Notes: generated by a model not told the origin, from the sequence alone. A stretch of DNA of 64,000 nucleotides from Lyngbya sp. CCAP 1446/10 (GCF_026130175.1 NZ_JAIGNI010000021.1:1-64000); one strand, 5' to 3'; positions 1-8,366 are shown, numbered from the stretch's first letter. A program made the numbers and translations.

Positions 1-1266
1 GAGTGGGGGAGGGGAAAAATCTTGCTTCTTGCTTGTTGCTTCTTGCTTAAATATCGAGCTATTAAATCCGTTAAATCCCGCACATTGATCGCTGCCGAAC
101 TTGCTTTTTTCTGCTAAAACCGTGAAAGCTTTAACTAGATTTTCAATATCTGATTCTGTATTTCCCAAACTTATAATAAATGTTAAATGCTGCGGCATGG
201 GAAGTTCTGCTGTGACTGCGAGTTCCGAGTGTAGAATTTCATCGGCTGCAAATCCTGTGATGCCTAAATCGGATACTTTTACTGTTAGCCTGGTTCTGTC
301 TAAGGCTGCAAAACCTGGTGTGTTTAACGGTTCTAAAACTGACAATCCGGGAATTTGACTAATGTGCGATCGCGCTTTGTCTGCTAATAGTAAAGTTTCA
401 GCCATTAATTCCTTGCCGTGGAGGGCCATTTGTTGGCGAGCCGCGTCTAATGATGCTAATAATAAGTAGCTGGGACTGGTGGATTGTACTAGCTGTAATG
501 CTCGATCGAGTTTTTGGATATTTATCCGATCGCCCTTGACGTGCAGCATCGATGCTTGTGTCATTGCACCGAGGGTTTTGTGGATTGATTGTACCGTTAA
601 ATCTGCCCCGGCTGATAGGGCCGGTTCTGGTAAGTTTGGGTGAAAGTTAAAGTGCGCGCCGTGGGCTTCGTCTGCTAATAAGGGGATGTTGTATTGATGG
701 GTAATTTTGGCGATCGCCCGCAAATCCCCGCAAACGCCGTGATAGGTTGGGTAGACGACCATGACTGCTTTCGCGTCGGGATGTTGTTTTAGGGCTGCTG
801 CTGCGGCTTCTGGGGTGATGCTGTTGGCAATATCCCAGGTGCGATCGTACTCTGGACTGACAAAAATCGGAATTGCACCAGATAAGATTAAGCCTGAAAT
901 CGCCGATTGATGGATATTTCGAGGCAAGATAATTTTATCGCCGGGCCCGCAAGTCGCTACAATGGCGGCGATGATTCCGCCAGTCGAACCGTTTGCTAAA
1001 AAGCGAGTTGAGTCTGCTGCAAATGCTGCTGCTGCTAACTCTTGAGCTCGCGCAATTGCACCTTCTGGGTTGAAGAGATTGTCTAATTCCGGCAATTCCG
1101 GCAAATCTGAGCGAAATACTGCGGCACCGAATAAGTCCACTAGCTGCTGGGAGATGCCTTGTCCGCGTTTGTGTCCGGGGGCGTAAAATGGGCTGTGATG
1201 GTGGTTTGTGCGATCGCGCAGGGCATCTAATAGCGGTGTTTGTTGTTGAGAGTTTGGTGCTGACAC
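1..1266 (-). CDS. Orn/Lys/Arg decarboxylase family PLP enzyme (3' end beyond window)
   Basis: About 422 residues are visible and the frame stays open to base 1, so the C-terminus lies outside the window. The fold is the PLP-dependent group III decarboxylase type. An N-terminal YAPGHKRG motif, an ANGSTGG phosphate-binding turn, the DEAHGAH aspartate region and the Schiff-base lysine in SIHKTLGAMTQ are all present and in order. Such enzymes decarboxylate arginine, lysine or ornithine in polyamine synthesis; cyanobacterial members are often labelled only as aminotransferase-fold proteins, so the substrate is open. I chose GTG at 1266 because an in-frame TAA lies five codons upstream and no ATG fits. 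The visible C-terminus reads into a low-complexity AAGCAAGAAGCA stretch at bases 22-48, so the annotated end may be repeat-derived. It is not in an operon with the convergent genes that follow. Confidence 0.85.
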   Translation of the reverse strand, partial: MSAPNSQQQTPLLDALRDRTNHHHSPFYAPGHKRGQGISQQLVDLFGAAVFRSDLPELPELDNLFNPEGAIARAQELAAAAFAADSTRFLANGSTGGIIAAIVATCGPGDKIILPRNIHQSAISGLILSGAIPIFVSPEYDRTWDIANSITPEAAAAALKQHPDAKAVMVVYPTYHGVCGDLRAIAKITHQYNIPLLADEAHGAHFNFHPNLPEPALSAGADLTVQSIHKTLGAMTQASMLHVKGDRINIQKLDRALQLVQSTSPSYLLLASLDAARQQMALHGKELMAETLLLADKARSHISQIPGLSVLEPLNTPGFAALDRTRLTVKVSDLGITGFAADEILHSELAVTAELPMPQHLTFIISLGNTESDIENLVKAFTVLAEKSKFGSDQCAGFNGFNSSIFKQEATSKKQDFSPPPL

Positions 1267-1578
1267 ACTTATACCATTTTAGATTTTATATTTTAGATTG
1301 GGGATGACTGACTGGATCTTCCCTACAGTTGCATTTTTTTTGAGAATTGTATTAATTTTGATTACTGTATTTGATATTTGGTTTAATACCGAAGGCATAG
1401 TTTCATGCGGGCGTAACAGTAAATTATAGCTATTTAGATAGATGTGTTACCCGCATTTTTTAGTTTAAATTATTAAAATAAAACAATACCACAACTTAGT
1501 TATTTTTGGTTTAATAAATAGCTAAAAGTGGCGACTAAATGTTTGTAAAACATCTCTTAAGCTGAGCGAAGCACTAAC
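1267..1578. other. Intergenic region with one terminator-like hairpin
   Basis: This AT-rich spacer separates the minus-strand decarboxylase start from the small proline-rich frame. I see no coding signal in it apart from the hairpin listed separately at 1405-1461. Confidence 0.5.
1405..1461 (+). terminator. Imperfect hairpin followed by T-run
   Basis: ATGCGGGCGTAACA at 1405-1418 pairs with TGTTACCCGCAT at 1445-1456 (one bulged C), and six T residues follow. The loop is long (about 26 nt). It looks like a factor-independent terminator on the plus strand, but no plus-strand gene ends just upstream, so it may instead be a palindromic repeat. Confidence 0.35.
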
Positions 1579-1827
1579 ATGATTTTTCCCAACCCTACTC
1601 CATTTCCAGGCCCGCAAATTCCCGGTACCGAACCGGGGCTGCCGGAGATTCCCGCATCGCCACCGGTGCCGGGCCCCGTACCAGAACCGATTCCCGGCCC
1701 CGTACCAGAACCGGTACCTGCGCCAATTCCGCAGCCAATTCCCGCACCGGTGCCGGAAACTATACCTTATCCAATTCCTCAAACAGTTCCGGGGCCGATT
1801 CCTCAGACAATTCCTGAACCAATCTAA
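1579..1827 (+). CDS. Small proline-rich repeat protein (82 aa), hypothetical
   Basis: After a short N-terminus the whole frame is built of Pro-X-Pro units such as PIPGPVPEPVP and PIPQPIPAPVP, which would form an extended polyproline-II-like rod. There is no signal peptide and no recognisable domain. No clear Shine-Dalgarno sequence precedes the ATG. The repeat keeps the frame open, which raises the possibility that this is repetitive DNA rather than a gene; the opposite strand also reads open through it. The regular spacing of proline codons favours a translated product, but only weakly. It ends just before a small inverted-repeat element and lies upstream of ychF in the same direction. Confidence 0.35.
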   Translation: MIFPNPTPFPGPQIPGTEPGLPEIPASPPVPGPVPEPIPGPVPEPVPAPIPQPIPAPVPETIPYPIPQTVPGPIPQTIPEPI

Positions 1828-1833
1828 ATTATG

Positions 1834-1903
1834 TAGGACTTACGCACATATTCCCGGTTTTTGGGGAAAATCTGGGTTTCTCACCCCGCGTCCGTAAGTC
1901 CTG
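1834..1903. mobile_element. MITE-like element with AGGACTTACG termini
   Basis: AGGACTTACGCA at 1835-1846 is mirrored by TCCGTAAGTCCT at 1891-1902 (11 of 12 pairs), enclosing about 44 nt that include a GGTTTTTGGGG/AACCC-like segment. Terminal AGGACTTACGCA repeats of this kind are common non-autonomous elements in cyanobacteria. It sits between the proline-rich frame and ychF, 63 nt before the ychF start codon. Confidence 0.6.
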
Positions 1904-1966
1904 TCCGATATATTGCTGATACTTATGATATTTTGAGACAGTGAAGTGATATGTTTCTAAATAGCT

Positions 1967-3058
1967 ATGCTTACTGCCGGAATTGTCGGACTGCCTAATG
2001 TTGGCAAATCTACTTTGTTTAATGCTCTGGTTGCTAATGCCAAGGCGACTGCTGCTAATTTTCCTTTTTGTACGATCGAACCCAATACGGGTATCGTGGC
2101 AGTACCCGACGAACGGTTGAAGGTGCTGAGCAATATTGGTAATTCTGCCCAAACTGTGCCGACGCGGATGGAGTTTGTCGATATTGCGGGTTTGGTGAAG
2201 GGTGCGAGTCAGGGGGAAGGGCTGGGAAATCAGTTTTTGTCTCACATTCGGGCTGTGGATGCGATCGTCCATGTTGTCCGTTGTTTTGACGATGATGATA
2301 TCATTCACGTTGCGGGTTCTGTCGATCCCCAACGAGATATTGACATTATCAATCTGGAACTGATTTTAGCAGATTTGGCTCAAATTGAACGCCGGCTCGA
2401 TCGCACTCGCAAACAAGCCCGCAACAACAAAGAAGCTCAAGCAGAAGTGGACGTGCTTGAAAAGTTGGTTGTGGTTTTGAATGCAGAAAAACCAGTGCGC
2501 CAGTCCAGTTTAACTGACGAAGAAGCTGAATTAGTTAAAGGTTTAGAATTGTTAACAAACAAGCCGATTATCTATGCGGCTAACGTGTCTGAGGACGATT
2601 TGGGAACCGGAAATAGCTATGTCGAACAAGTGCGGGAAATAGCAGCTAAAGAAAATGCTAAGGTTGTCATAGTTTCGGCGCAAGTTGAGTCAGAATTGGT
2701 GGATCTGCCAGAAGAAGAACGGGCGGATTTCTTAGAATCTCTGGGCGTGAGTGAAGGTGGCTTAAAATCTTTGATTCGAGCTACTTACGACTTATTGGGT
2801 TTGCGGACTTATTTCACTAGCGGGCCGCAGGAAACTCGCGCTTGGACGATTATCGCCGGAATGTTAGCACCGCAAGCTGCAGGAGTGATTCACTCGGACT
2901 TTGAGCGGGGTTTCATCCGGGCCGAAACTGTGGCTTATGAAGATTTGGTTGCTACGGGCGCGATGAATGCTGCTAAGGAAAAAGGCTTAGTTCGCAGTGA
3001 AGGAAAACAGTATGTTGTACAAGAGGGAGATGTGCTGTTGTTCCGATTTAATGTGTAG
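1967..3058 (+). CDS. ychF: Redox-regulated ATPase YchF (Obg-family P-loop protein)
   Basis: A 363-aa protein, the normal length for YchF. The P-loop GLPNVGKST lies at residues about 8-16, followed by the switch region FPFCTIEPN and the G3 motif DIAGLVKGA. In place of a canonical NKxD there is an NVSEDD-type motif, which is why YchF prefers ATP to GTP. A coiled-coil insertion spans about residues 130-170, and the C-terminal TGS-like domain (about 280-363) carries TYFTSGPQETRAW. YchF is a cytoplasmic ribosome-associated ATPase linked to oxidative-stress responses. ATG 1967 gives the standard N-terminus MLTAGIVGLPN. The holin-like gene follows 20 nt downstream and may be co-transcribed. Confidence 0.97.
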   Translation: MLTAGIVGLPNVGKSTLFNALVANAKATAANFPFCTIEPNTGIVAVPDERLKVLSNIGNSAQTVPTRMEFVDIAGLVKGASQGEGLGNQFLSHIRAVDAIVHVVRCFDDDDIIHVAGSVDPQRDIDIINLELILADLAQIERRLDRTRKQARNNKEAQAEVDVLEKLVVVLNAEKPVRQSSLTDEEAELVKGLELLTNKPIIYAANVSEDDLGTGNSYVEQVREIAAKENAKVVIVSAQVESELVDLPEEERADFLESLGVSEGGLKSLIRATYDLLGLRTYFTSGPQETRAWTIIAGMLAPQAAGVIHSDFERGFIRAETVAYEDLVATGAMNAAKEKGLVRSEGKQYVVQEGDVLLFRFNV

Positions 3059-3078
3059 TTTTTTCAGGAGATAAGCAA

Positions 3079-3441
3079 ATGGATATCGTTTCGCTGGCAA
3101 TTGCTTGGTTGGTAACATCGGTGAGCTTTTTTATTATTTCCAAGTTGCCCATCGGGGTGGACATTGACACTTTCGGAAAAGCGATGGTTTCGGCGGCAGT
3201 TTTTGGATTGCTGAATGCTTTGGTGCGGCCGCTTTTTGTGGTTTTTGGTTTTCCCTTTGTATTGGTAACTTTTGGTTTGTTTATGATTGTTATCAATGCT
3301 GCAATCTTTGGATTGGCTGCTTGGCTAGTCGAAGGGTTTCGCTTGCGATGGGGAATTTGGAGTGCTTTGTTGGGCGCTGTAGCCCTCGGTTTTATTAACT
3401 CTATTCTTTATCAGTTGTTGAGTACGCTGCCAAGTCGGTAG
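3079..3441 (+). CDS. Phage-holin-superfamily IV-like membrane protein
   Basis: A 120-aa protein with four hydrophobic segments (about residues 5-25, 33-55, 58-80 and 88-112) and the short loop NALVRPLFV typical of the YvlD/superfamily IV holin-like group (DUF360 type). These proteins are widespread in bacterial chromosomes and have no established function; membership of a holin superfamily does not mean it lyses cells or comes from a phage. A good Shine-Dalgarno CAGGAG at 3065-3070 supports ATG 3079. It follows ychF by 20 nt in the same direction. Confidence 0.8.
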   Translation: MDIVSLAIAWLVTSVSFFIISKLPIGVDIDTFGKAMVSAAVFGLLNALVRPLFVVFGFPFVLVTFGLFMIVINAAIFGLAAWLVEGFRLRWGIWSALLGAVALGFINSILYQLLSTLPSR

Positions 3442-3513
3442 AGAAAGTAACGCGGAAGGGGCGGGTTTATCTGTCTTGTTAGCTATAGCAAATATCCCCG
3501 GCTAAACCCGCCC

Positions 3514-3598
3514 CTAATGACTAATGACTAATGACCAATGACCAATGACCAATGACCAATGACCAATGACCAATGACTAATGACCAATGACTAAAGAC
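3514..3598. repeat. STRR tract, heptamers TGACTAA / TGACCAA
   Basis: About twelve consecutive seven-base units, mainly ATGACCA with ATGACTA variants. This matches the TTGGTCA class of short tandemly repeated repetitive sequences known from cyanobacteria. It fills the gap between two converging genes and ends at the stop codon of the next gene. Confidence 0.9.
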
Positions 3599-4060
3599 CT
3601 ATGATGAGTAATTGTCAGGGATAAAAGCATCTCGACTGCGACTATTTTCCACAGGCCAGTCTGGATGTTCCCCGCCGATAATCAATTCTTCAACCGTCAC
3701 GAATTCTTTGCTTAGTTGCTGGAAAACATTAATTAAAATATCGATGCCGATAGCGTCGCTAGTTCCTAAATCAAACCAACAGCGAGCCCAAGCACCTTGA
3801 TACTCCATTTCTCCCATATTGTGCATCAAAGCCATCATGCTTTGGTCGGCTAGATTAACATCGTAATCCATGTCACTGATATCTAAGCCTTCATCTTGAA
3901 CTTGCAAATTTTCTGCATTAAATCCTCCGAGTTTTCCCAAGAAAAACCAAGAGTCAAATACTTCTTCAACATACTGTTTTTCACCGTTTGAAGGCACGTT
4001 GCTAAACTTCAGCCAAATCCAGAGGTCAAAGGGGTTAAACTCGCGAAACTGTACTTTCAT
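3599..4060 (-). CDS. DUF3531-like cyanobacterial protein
   Basis: A 153-aa soluble acidic protein beginning MKVQFREFNPFDLWIWLKF, with a central segment EYQGAWARCWFDLGTSDA and a C-terminal EEFVTVEELIIGGEHPDWPV-like block. I match it from memory to DUF3531, found in cyanobacteria and plant chloroplasts, function unknown. There is no signal peptide or membrane segment. It is preceded by the TPR protein on the same strand with 15 nt between that gene's stop and this start, so the two are probably one transcription unit. Confidence 0.7.
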   Translation of the reverse strand: MKVQFREFNPFDLWIWLKFSNVPSNGEKQYVEEVFDSWFFLGKLGGFNAENLQVQDEGLDISDMDYDVNLADQSMMALMHNMGEMEYQGAWARCWFDLGTSDAIGIDILINVFQQLSKEFVTVEELIIGGEHPDWPVENSRSRDAFIPDNYSS

Positions 4061-4075
4061 GGTGTTTTGGTATTT

Positions 4076-5095
4076 TTATAATGGTGGTAAAGCCGTCGGC
4101 CCCCAGATGCCATCTGCATCTCTAATTTTATCGCGCATTGGGTCGCAGTTGCGAGGTTGGCTGTCGAGACGGTTGCGGGTTTTGCACTGTTGAAAGAAGA
4201 TTTCGGCTACTAAACTGCGCGGTAGTTGGTCTGGTTTTACTAAGGCTGCGTCGAAGTTTTGGCGGGCTTCTTCTAGTAGGGTTTTGTTGGTGTCTTTTCC
4301 CCTGGCTTGGGAAAACAAGATTTGTGCTTTGAGATAAAGAATTTCTGGATTGTTTGGTGTTTCTGCTAGGGATTTGTTGGCAAATTCTAGGGCGCGATCG
4401 TATTTTTTCAAGTCTCGATAGCCTACTGCCATGCCGCGATAAGCTAAGTAGCGGGGAGAAGCTTTTTCTTCGAGTCGTTTAATGGCTTCGCTGGGGTTGG
4501 AAAAGGGCAGGTTTGTGGCTAGCATTAAGTCCATGTAGCCTTTAAGCAGGTTGAGTTCTGGGTCGTTGGGAGCTATTTTTTCGGCTTCATCTAGGTATTG
4601 AAATACTACTCGCAGTTTGTTGAGTGCTTGGGGCGCGCCTTTGGCTGTTCCTTCTTGGGCTATGGCATTTGCTCCTTCTAGAAAGTGACCGACTGCTGTG
4701 TATAGGTTGCCGCGTAATGGGTTAGTTTTTGTCAAGTTTTCGCCTACTTCGCGGGTTTTTTGCGCGTAGGAATTCATCGACTTGAAGTCCTGCTCGATGT
4801 AGGATAGGGAGGCTGCCATTGCATAGGCTAGCGGCTCGTTTGGTTCGGCTAATAGTGCTTGTTGAACTTGGACTTTTGCTTGTTTGTAGTTTCCTTGTTC
4901 AAACATTGTTTTGAAGGCTGCTTCGGTGTTTGGCCCGATCGCCTGTGGGTTGCTGCTGCGAAAGGGATCCCCCGCTACTGCGGAGTTAATGCAGAGGCCC
5001 AGGACGATCGCACTTGCTCCCAGGGCGATCGCCCGCACTGTCTGTTTAGAATTTAACATTTGTTTCCCAAGCGATGCTAAAGGGTTTTTTGTCAT
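4076..5095 (-). CDS. Exported TPR-repeat protein (Sll0314-like)
   Basis: A 339-aa protein with a hydrophobic N-terminal segment (AIALGASAIVLGLCINSAVA) that looks like a Sec signal peptide, followed by TPR-type helical pairs: EQGNYKQAKVQVQQALLAEPNEP, KYDRALEFANKSLAETPNNPEI in part, and an EARQNFDAAL unit. The C-terminus holds four cysteines (QQCKTRNR, PRNCDPMRD). It resembles the Sll0314-type TPR proteins of cyanobacteria, which lack a defined role; periplasmic scaffolding is my inference. The first ATG in frame is at 5095; a TTG two codons upstream is possible but has no advantage. The DUF3531-like gene follows closely. Confidence 0.75.
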   Translation of the reverse strand: MTKNPLASLGKQMLNSKQTVRAIALGASAIVLGLCINSAVAGDPFRSSNPQAIGPNTEAAFKTMFEQGNYKQAKVQVQQALLAEPNEPLAYAMAASLSYIEQDFKSMNSYAQKTREVGENLTKTNPLRGNLYTAVGHFLEGANAIAQEGTAKGAPQALNKLRVVFQYLDEAEKIAPNDPELNLLKGYMDLMLATNLPFSNPSEAIKRLEEKASPRYLAYRGMAVGYRDLKKYDRALEFANKSLAETPNNPEILYLKAQILFSQARGKDTNKTLLEEARQNFDAALVKPDQLPRSLVAEIFFQQCKTRNRLDSQPRNCDPMRDKIRDADGIWGPTALPPL

Positions 5096-5498
5096 GGTCA
5101 ATTCCCACTCGTGTAATATAGTGTAAACTAGAAGCCTATGAGTTGCGTTCTCAGACGAAGAGAGCCGCGAGCAAAAAAAGAATTGAATTTACTTGATTTT
5201 TTCCGGCTGTTGCGGTATATTTTAATAATGGGATTGTGATTAATTATTTATGAATAGACGCATTTCCCTTATTAAAATATACCATGAAACAAGTTAAAAG
5301 TCAAACGCCAAAGCTCGAAAAAAACGGAAAAATTTTGTAAAGATTTATGTAAATTTTATGTAAAATCATTTTGGGCGATCGGCACGATTTAAAAACAGCC
5401 TTAACTATTAATAGCACAACCAGAAGCTGAGGGATACAAGATTCCCAATTCCCAATTCCCAATTCCCAATTCCAGATTCCCAATTACCAATTGCGTTA
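5096..5498. other. Long AT-rich intergenic region between divergent genes
   Basis: This spacer holds the promoters for the TPR protein (minus) and the ABC ATPase (plus). Apart from an ATTCCCA tandem tract near its right end, I see no gene or convincing structural RNA in it. Confidence 0.5.
5440..5490. repeat. STRR tract, heptamer ATTCCCA
   Basis: Five to six copies of ATTCCCA with slight variation (AGATTCCCAATTACCA at the end) stand directly before the start codon of the ABC ATPase at 5499, so the tract would form part of its leader. Confidence 0.85.
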
Positions 5499-6164
5499 AT
5501 GCTTTATCTAAAAAACTTAGTTTATCATCCTACAGCCTGTCCGAATGCTATTCTTAAAAATGTTAACTTAGAACTGCCATCGCAGCAAATGGGGCTGATT
5601 GTAGGTCGTAGCGGTTCCGGCAAAAGTACGCTATTAGAAATATTAGCAGGTTTAGCAGAAAAAACCAGCGGCGATATCCGCTGGCGCGAACAAGAATTAA
5701 CACCGGAACACTTGCAACAGTTAGGAGGTTTAGTGTTCCAGTTTCCAGAAAGGCATTTTTGCGGAGGCACAATTTTAGAAGAATTGCGGTTGGGCCATCC
5801 TGAATTGGGACAAGAACAAATTAACTCAGCAATGGCAGAAGTGGGACTCGGACATTTGCCACTGAAGGCTTCCCCGCACGCTTTGAGTGGTGGACAACAG
5901 CGCCGGGTAGCCCTGGCGGTGCAGCTAATTCGCCAGCCGCATTTGCTGCTTTTGGACGAACCGACGGCGGGTTTGGATTGGTCGATGCGCCGGCAGTTGG
6001 TAAGCTTGTTGGGTAAGTTGAAAAGTCACTGGACTTTGTTGATTGTCACTCACGATGCTAGCGATTTGTTGGGCGTTGCTGATAAATTTTGGACTTTAGA
6101 CCACGGGGATTTGCAAGAGGTCGATCGGGCTAAGTTAGAAGCTAAGGAAACGAGTTTTGTTTAG
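5499..6164 (+). CDS. ABC transporter ATP-binding protein, EcfA/CbiO-like
   Basis: A 221-aa nucleotide-binding subunit. Walker A GRSGSGKST lies at about residues 36-44, the Q-loop reads VFQFPERHFCGGTI, the signature LSGGQQRR at about 127-134, Walker B LLLLDEPTAG at about 149-158, and the switch histidine in IVTHDASD. The FQFPE form of the Q-loop is characteristic of energy-coupling-factor (EcfA/CbiO) ATPases that drive vitamin or metal uptake. No EcfT or S-component gene is adjacent, so the partner and substrate are unknown. ATG 5499 is the first start, although its leader is an STRR tract with no clear ribosome-binding site. Confidence 0.85.
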   Translation: MLYLKNLVYHPTACPNAILKNVNLELPSQQMGLIVGRSGSGKSTLLEILAGLAEKTSGDIRWREQELTPEHLQQLGGLVFQFPERHFCGGTILEELRLGHPELGQEQINSAMAEVGLGHLPLKASPHALSGGQQRRVALAVQLIRQPHLLLLDEPTAGLDWSMRRQLVSLLGKLKSHWTLLIVTHDASDLLGVADKFWTLDHGDLQEVDRAKLEAKETSFV

Positions 6165-6190
6165 GTATTTTTTAGGTTTGACTCGATTTT

Positions 6191-6244
6191 ACGGCGAATA
6201 GAATTCGCGCCTACACAAACAATGTCCGCCTGCGCGGACTGAAT
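6191..6244. repeat. Two-hairpin dispersed repeat (copy 1)
   Basis: GCGAATAGAATTCGC forms one small hairpin and GTCCGCCTGCGCGGAC a second, joined by CTACACAAACAAT. A related copy with the same layout lies at 56536-56590. The pattern marks a family of small intergenic elements. Confidence 0.6.
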
Positions 6245-6308
6245 AAAAGAGTAGAAATAAAATTCGCATTTAGCTCTTCTCCTATCCAATTGCTAGGGAT
6301 AAACAAAA

Positions 6309-6366
6309 GGTTCGTAGTGAGGACTTTAGTCCTTCTTGATGCGGACTAAAGTCCTCACTACGAACC
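6309..6366. mobile_element. Perfect 24-bp palindromic element
   Basis: GGTTCGTAGTGAGGACTTTAGTCC at 6309-6332 is repeated exactly in inverted orientation at 6343-6366 with a 10-nt loop. Two relatives lie at 36393-36459 and 36470-36536. It lies between the ABC ATPase and rsmG and could act as a bidirectional hairpin, but there is no T-run, so I class it as a MITE-like repeat. Confidence 0.75.
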
Positions 6367-6453
6367 TGTCTTAGAAAAAAATGGTGAATATAATTTACCT
6401 GCGAAACGAATTCAGCCGATTATAACGGCATATAAAAGTTACAAGAGAATCAG

Positions 6454-7194
6454 ATGAATGAGATTGAAATGCCCGTGTTGCCTGAAATGAATGAGTTGTG
6501 GCAACAAACGCTGAATTGGCAGCCGAATGAGTCGCAGCAGCAACAATTTCAGCGGCTTTATGAGTTGATTGTTGAGGGAAATCGTTCCTTGAATTTAACT
6601 CGAATTACTGAGCCTGTTGAGTTTTGGGAAAAACATTTGTGGGATTCTCTGCGGGGAATTTCGAGACTGTTGCCAGCTAATCAAAATTTGGCGGAAAATA
6701 ACGATTCTCCCGCTGAATCGGTGTTGAAAGCGATTGATATTGGGACTGGTGGCGGTTTTCCGGGTTTGCCGATCGCGATCGCCCTGCCGGATTTATCTGT
6801 CACCTTGCTCGATTCGACTCGCAAGAAAATTACTTTCTTGGATACTGTTTTGCCGTCTTTAGGGATCACAAATGCTGTGACTTTGCTGGGTAGAGCCGAT
6901 GAAATTGCCCGACAGTTGCCGCAACAAGCTTACGATTTAGCTCTTCTGAGGGCTGTTGGTGCCGCTTCTGTGTGTGCTAAATGCGCCCTGCCACTGCTGA
7001 AAAATAATGGTTTGGCTGTACTTTACCGGGGGAATTGGACGGCGGAGGAAGAGACGGATTTGCAAAGTGCGATCGAGCGTTTGGGCGGCACCGTCGAGTC
7101 AGTCGAATCATTCACAACGCCGACGAGTCAGGGCGCGCGCCACTGCGTTTACTTGCGGAAAACTGTACAGCAGTTCGATCGCCCCATTCTATAG
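6454..7194 (+). CDS. rsmG: 16S rRNA (guanine-527-N7)-methyltransferase RsmG (GidB)
   Basis: A 246-aa protein of normal length. The N-terminus has NLTRITEPVEFWEKHLWDSL, the family's conserved opening block; the SAM-binding motif DIGTGGGFPGLPIAIALPD begins near residue 95, followed by LLDSTRKKITFLD and the catalytic-region segment LLRAVGAASVCAKCALPLL. RsmG methylates N7 of G527 in 16S rRNA; loss gives low-level streptomycin resistance in other bacteria. An N-terminal acidic extension is typical of cyanobacterial members. The gene stands alone and a terminal-repeat element begins three bases after its stop codon. Confidence 0.95.
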   Translation: MNEIEMPVLPEMNELWQQTLNWQPNESQQQQFQRLYELIVEGNRSLNLTRITEPVEFWEKHLWDSLRGISRLLPANQNLAENNDSPAESVLKAIDIGTGGGFPGLPIAIALPDLSVTLLDSTRKKITFLDTVLPSLGITNAVTLLGRADEIARQLPQQAYDLALLRAVGAASVCAKCALPLLKNNGLAVLYRGNWTAEEETDLQSAIERLGGTVESVESFTTPTSQGARHCVYLRKTVQQFDRPIL

Positions 7195-7197
7195 TAG

Positions 7198-7419
7198 GGA
7201 CATGGCACTGCCCATTAGTGTCAACTTAAGCCTGAAAACCTTTGTATCTCTCGTTTTTAGCAGAGGCCAGATCCCCCTAAATCCCCCTTAATAAGGGGGA
7301 CTTTGAGAATGCTCTTGTCCCCCCCTTCTTAAGGGGGGCTAGGGGGGATCTGGCCTGGTAAACAGCAGTCTGTAACTACGTTTGACGTTAAGTTGACACC
7401 TATGGGCACTGCCGTGTCC
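7198..7419. mobile_element. 222-bp MITE-like element with 32-bp imperfect terminal inverted repeats
   Basis: GGACATGGCACTGCCCATTA... at 7198-7229 pairs with the reverse complement of 7388-7419 at 28 of 32 positions. Inside lies a second nested inverted repeat: AGGCCAGATCCCCCTA at 7264-7279 against TAGGGGGGATCTGGCCT at 7340-7356, with further C5/G5 runs. There is no coding capacity. The element fills the gap between rsmG and the superoxide dismutase gene. The GACACGGCA-type terminus recurs as fragments near 39752 and 56660. Confidence 0.7.
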
Positions 7420-7440
7420 TGTATTTGATCTAATTGAAAA

Positions 7441-8196
7441 CTAACCGATCGCCTTTTCGTAGCGCTTGTTAACTTCCGTCCAATTAACCACATTCCACCA
7501 AGCTTTCAAATAGTCGGCGCGGAGGTTTTGATAGTTGAGATAATAAGCGTGTTCCCAAACATCATTGCCCATGATTGGATAGTTGCCATCCATGAAAGGA
7601 GTGTCTTGATTAGCAGTAGTTGCAATCTCTAGTTTGCCTGCTTTATTGCGAACCAGCCAAACCCAACCACTGCCAAAACGCTTAGTACCGGCCTCATTAA
7701 ATTTGGCTTGAAAATCCTCAACACTACCGAAATTTTGCTTAATTGCTGTGGCAATTGCGCCAGTAGGTTCGCCGCCGCCTTTAGGACTCATGATTTCCCA
7801 AAACATACTGTGATTGAGGTGTCCGCCGCCGTTATTTCGCACGGCTGTGCGAATATCTTCCGGTACTTTGCTCAAATCTCTGAGCATATTTTCCGCACTA
7901 ATATCTTTAAGTTGCGGGTGTTTGCTGACAGCTTCGTTGAGGTTTTTAACGTAGGCGGCGTGATGTTTATCGTGGTGAAATTGCATTGTCCGCGCGTCGA
8001 TGTGCGGTTCTAAAGCGTTGTATTCGTAAGGCAGAGGTGGCAGTGTAAAAGGCCCTGGAGTTTGAGCTATTTTTGTGTCTTTGGGGGCTGAACTTGCTTG
8101 CACTACATTATTTCCTGATGCTTGGCAAGCACCTAGGGTAATAGCTCCGACGCTAGCTGTCAGCAAATACAAGAAATCTCGGCGTTTGAGAGTCAT
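7441..8196 (-). CDS. sodA: Exported Mn-type superoxide dismutase with Tat/lipoprotein signal
   Basis: A 251-aa protein. Residues 1-24 form a signal with the twin-arginine motif KRRDFLYL and a lipobox ITLGAC (Cys24), so it should be exported folded and probably lipid-anchored. The mature part is a complete Fe/Mn SOD: ligands His74 (QFHHDKHH), His129 (LNHSMFW), Asp212 and His216 (NDVWEHAYY). Gln197 in [11 protein letters not shown] together with the GGG before HLNH points to the manganese form, because iron SODs carry the active-site glutamine near the second ligand. Membrane-tethered Mn-SODs are known in filamentous cyanobacteria. The gene is monocistronic. Confidence 0.92.
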   Translation of the reverse strand: MTLKRRDFLYLLTASVGAITLGACQASGNNVVQASSAPKDTKIAQTPGPFTLPPLPYEYNALEPHIDARTMQFHHDKHHAAYVKNLNEAVSKHPQLKDISAENMLRDLSKVPEDIRTAVRNNGGGHLNHSMFWEIMSPKGGGEPTGAIATAIKQNFGSVEDFQAKFNEAGTKRFGSGWVWLVRNKAGKLEIATTANQDTPFMDGNYPIMGNDVWEHAYYLNYQNLRADYLKAWWNVVNWTEVNKRYEKAIG

Positions 8197-8366
8197 AAAA
8201 GATACCTAAGTTGATTATTAACTGTTCGCTCTCAGATTAAAGCAAAATGGGAGGGAGTTTGGAAAAAAAGTTATATCGCCCGAATGGATGAGACGGATGG
8301 GTGATGGTTGTGAGAGTTTTTTCAGTATACGCTAATTGTGTGCGCCTGAGTCAAACTCATGTGTTC

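Noticed and set aside
1522-1782. Arg/Trp-rich minus-strand frame opposite the proline-rich gene
   Set aside because: It is the antisense reading of the CC-rich proline repeat and is explained by that.
3079-3441. Holin-like gene as evidence of a prophage
   Set aside because: No other phage gene is near, and this holin superfamily is common in bacterial chromosomes.
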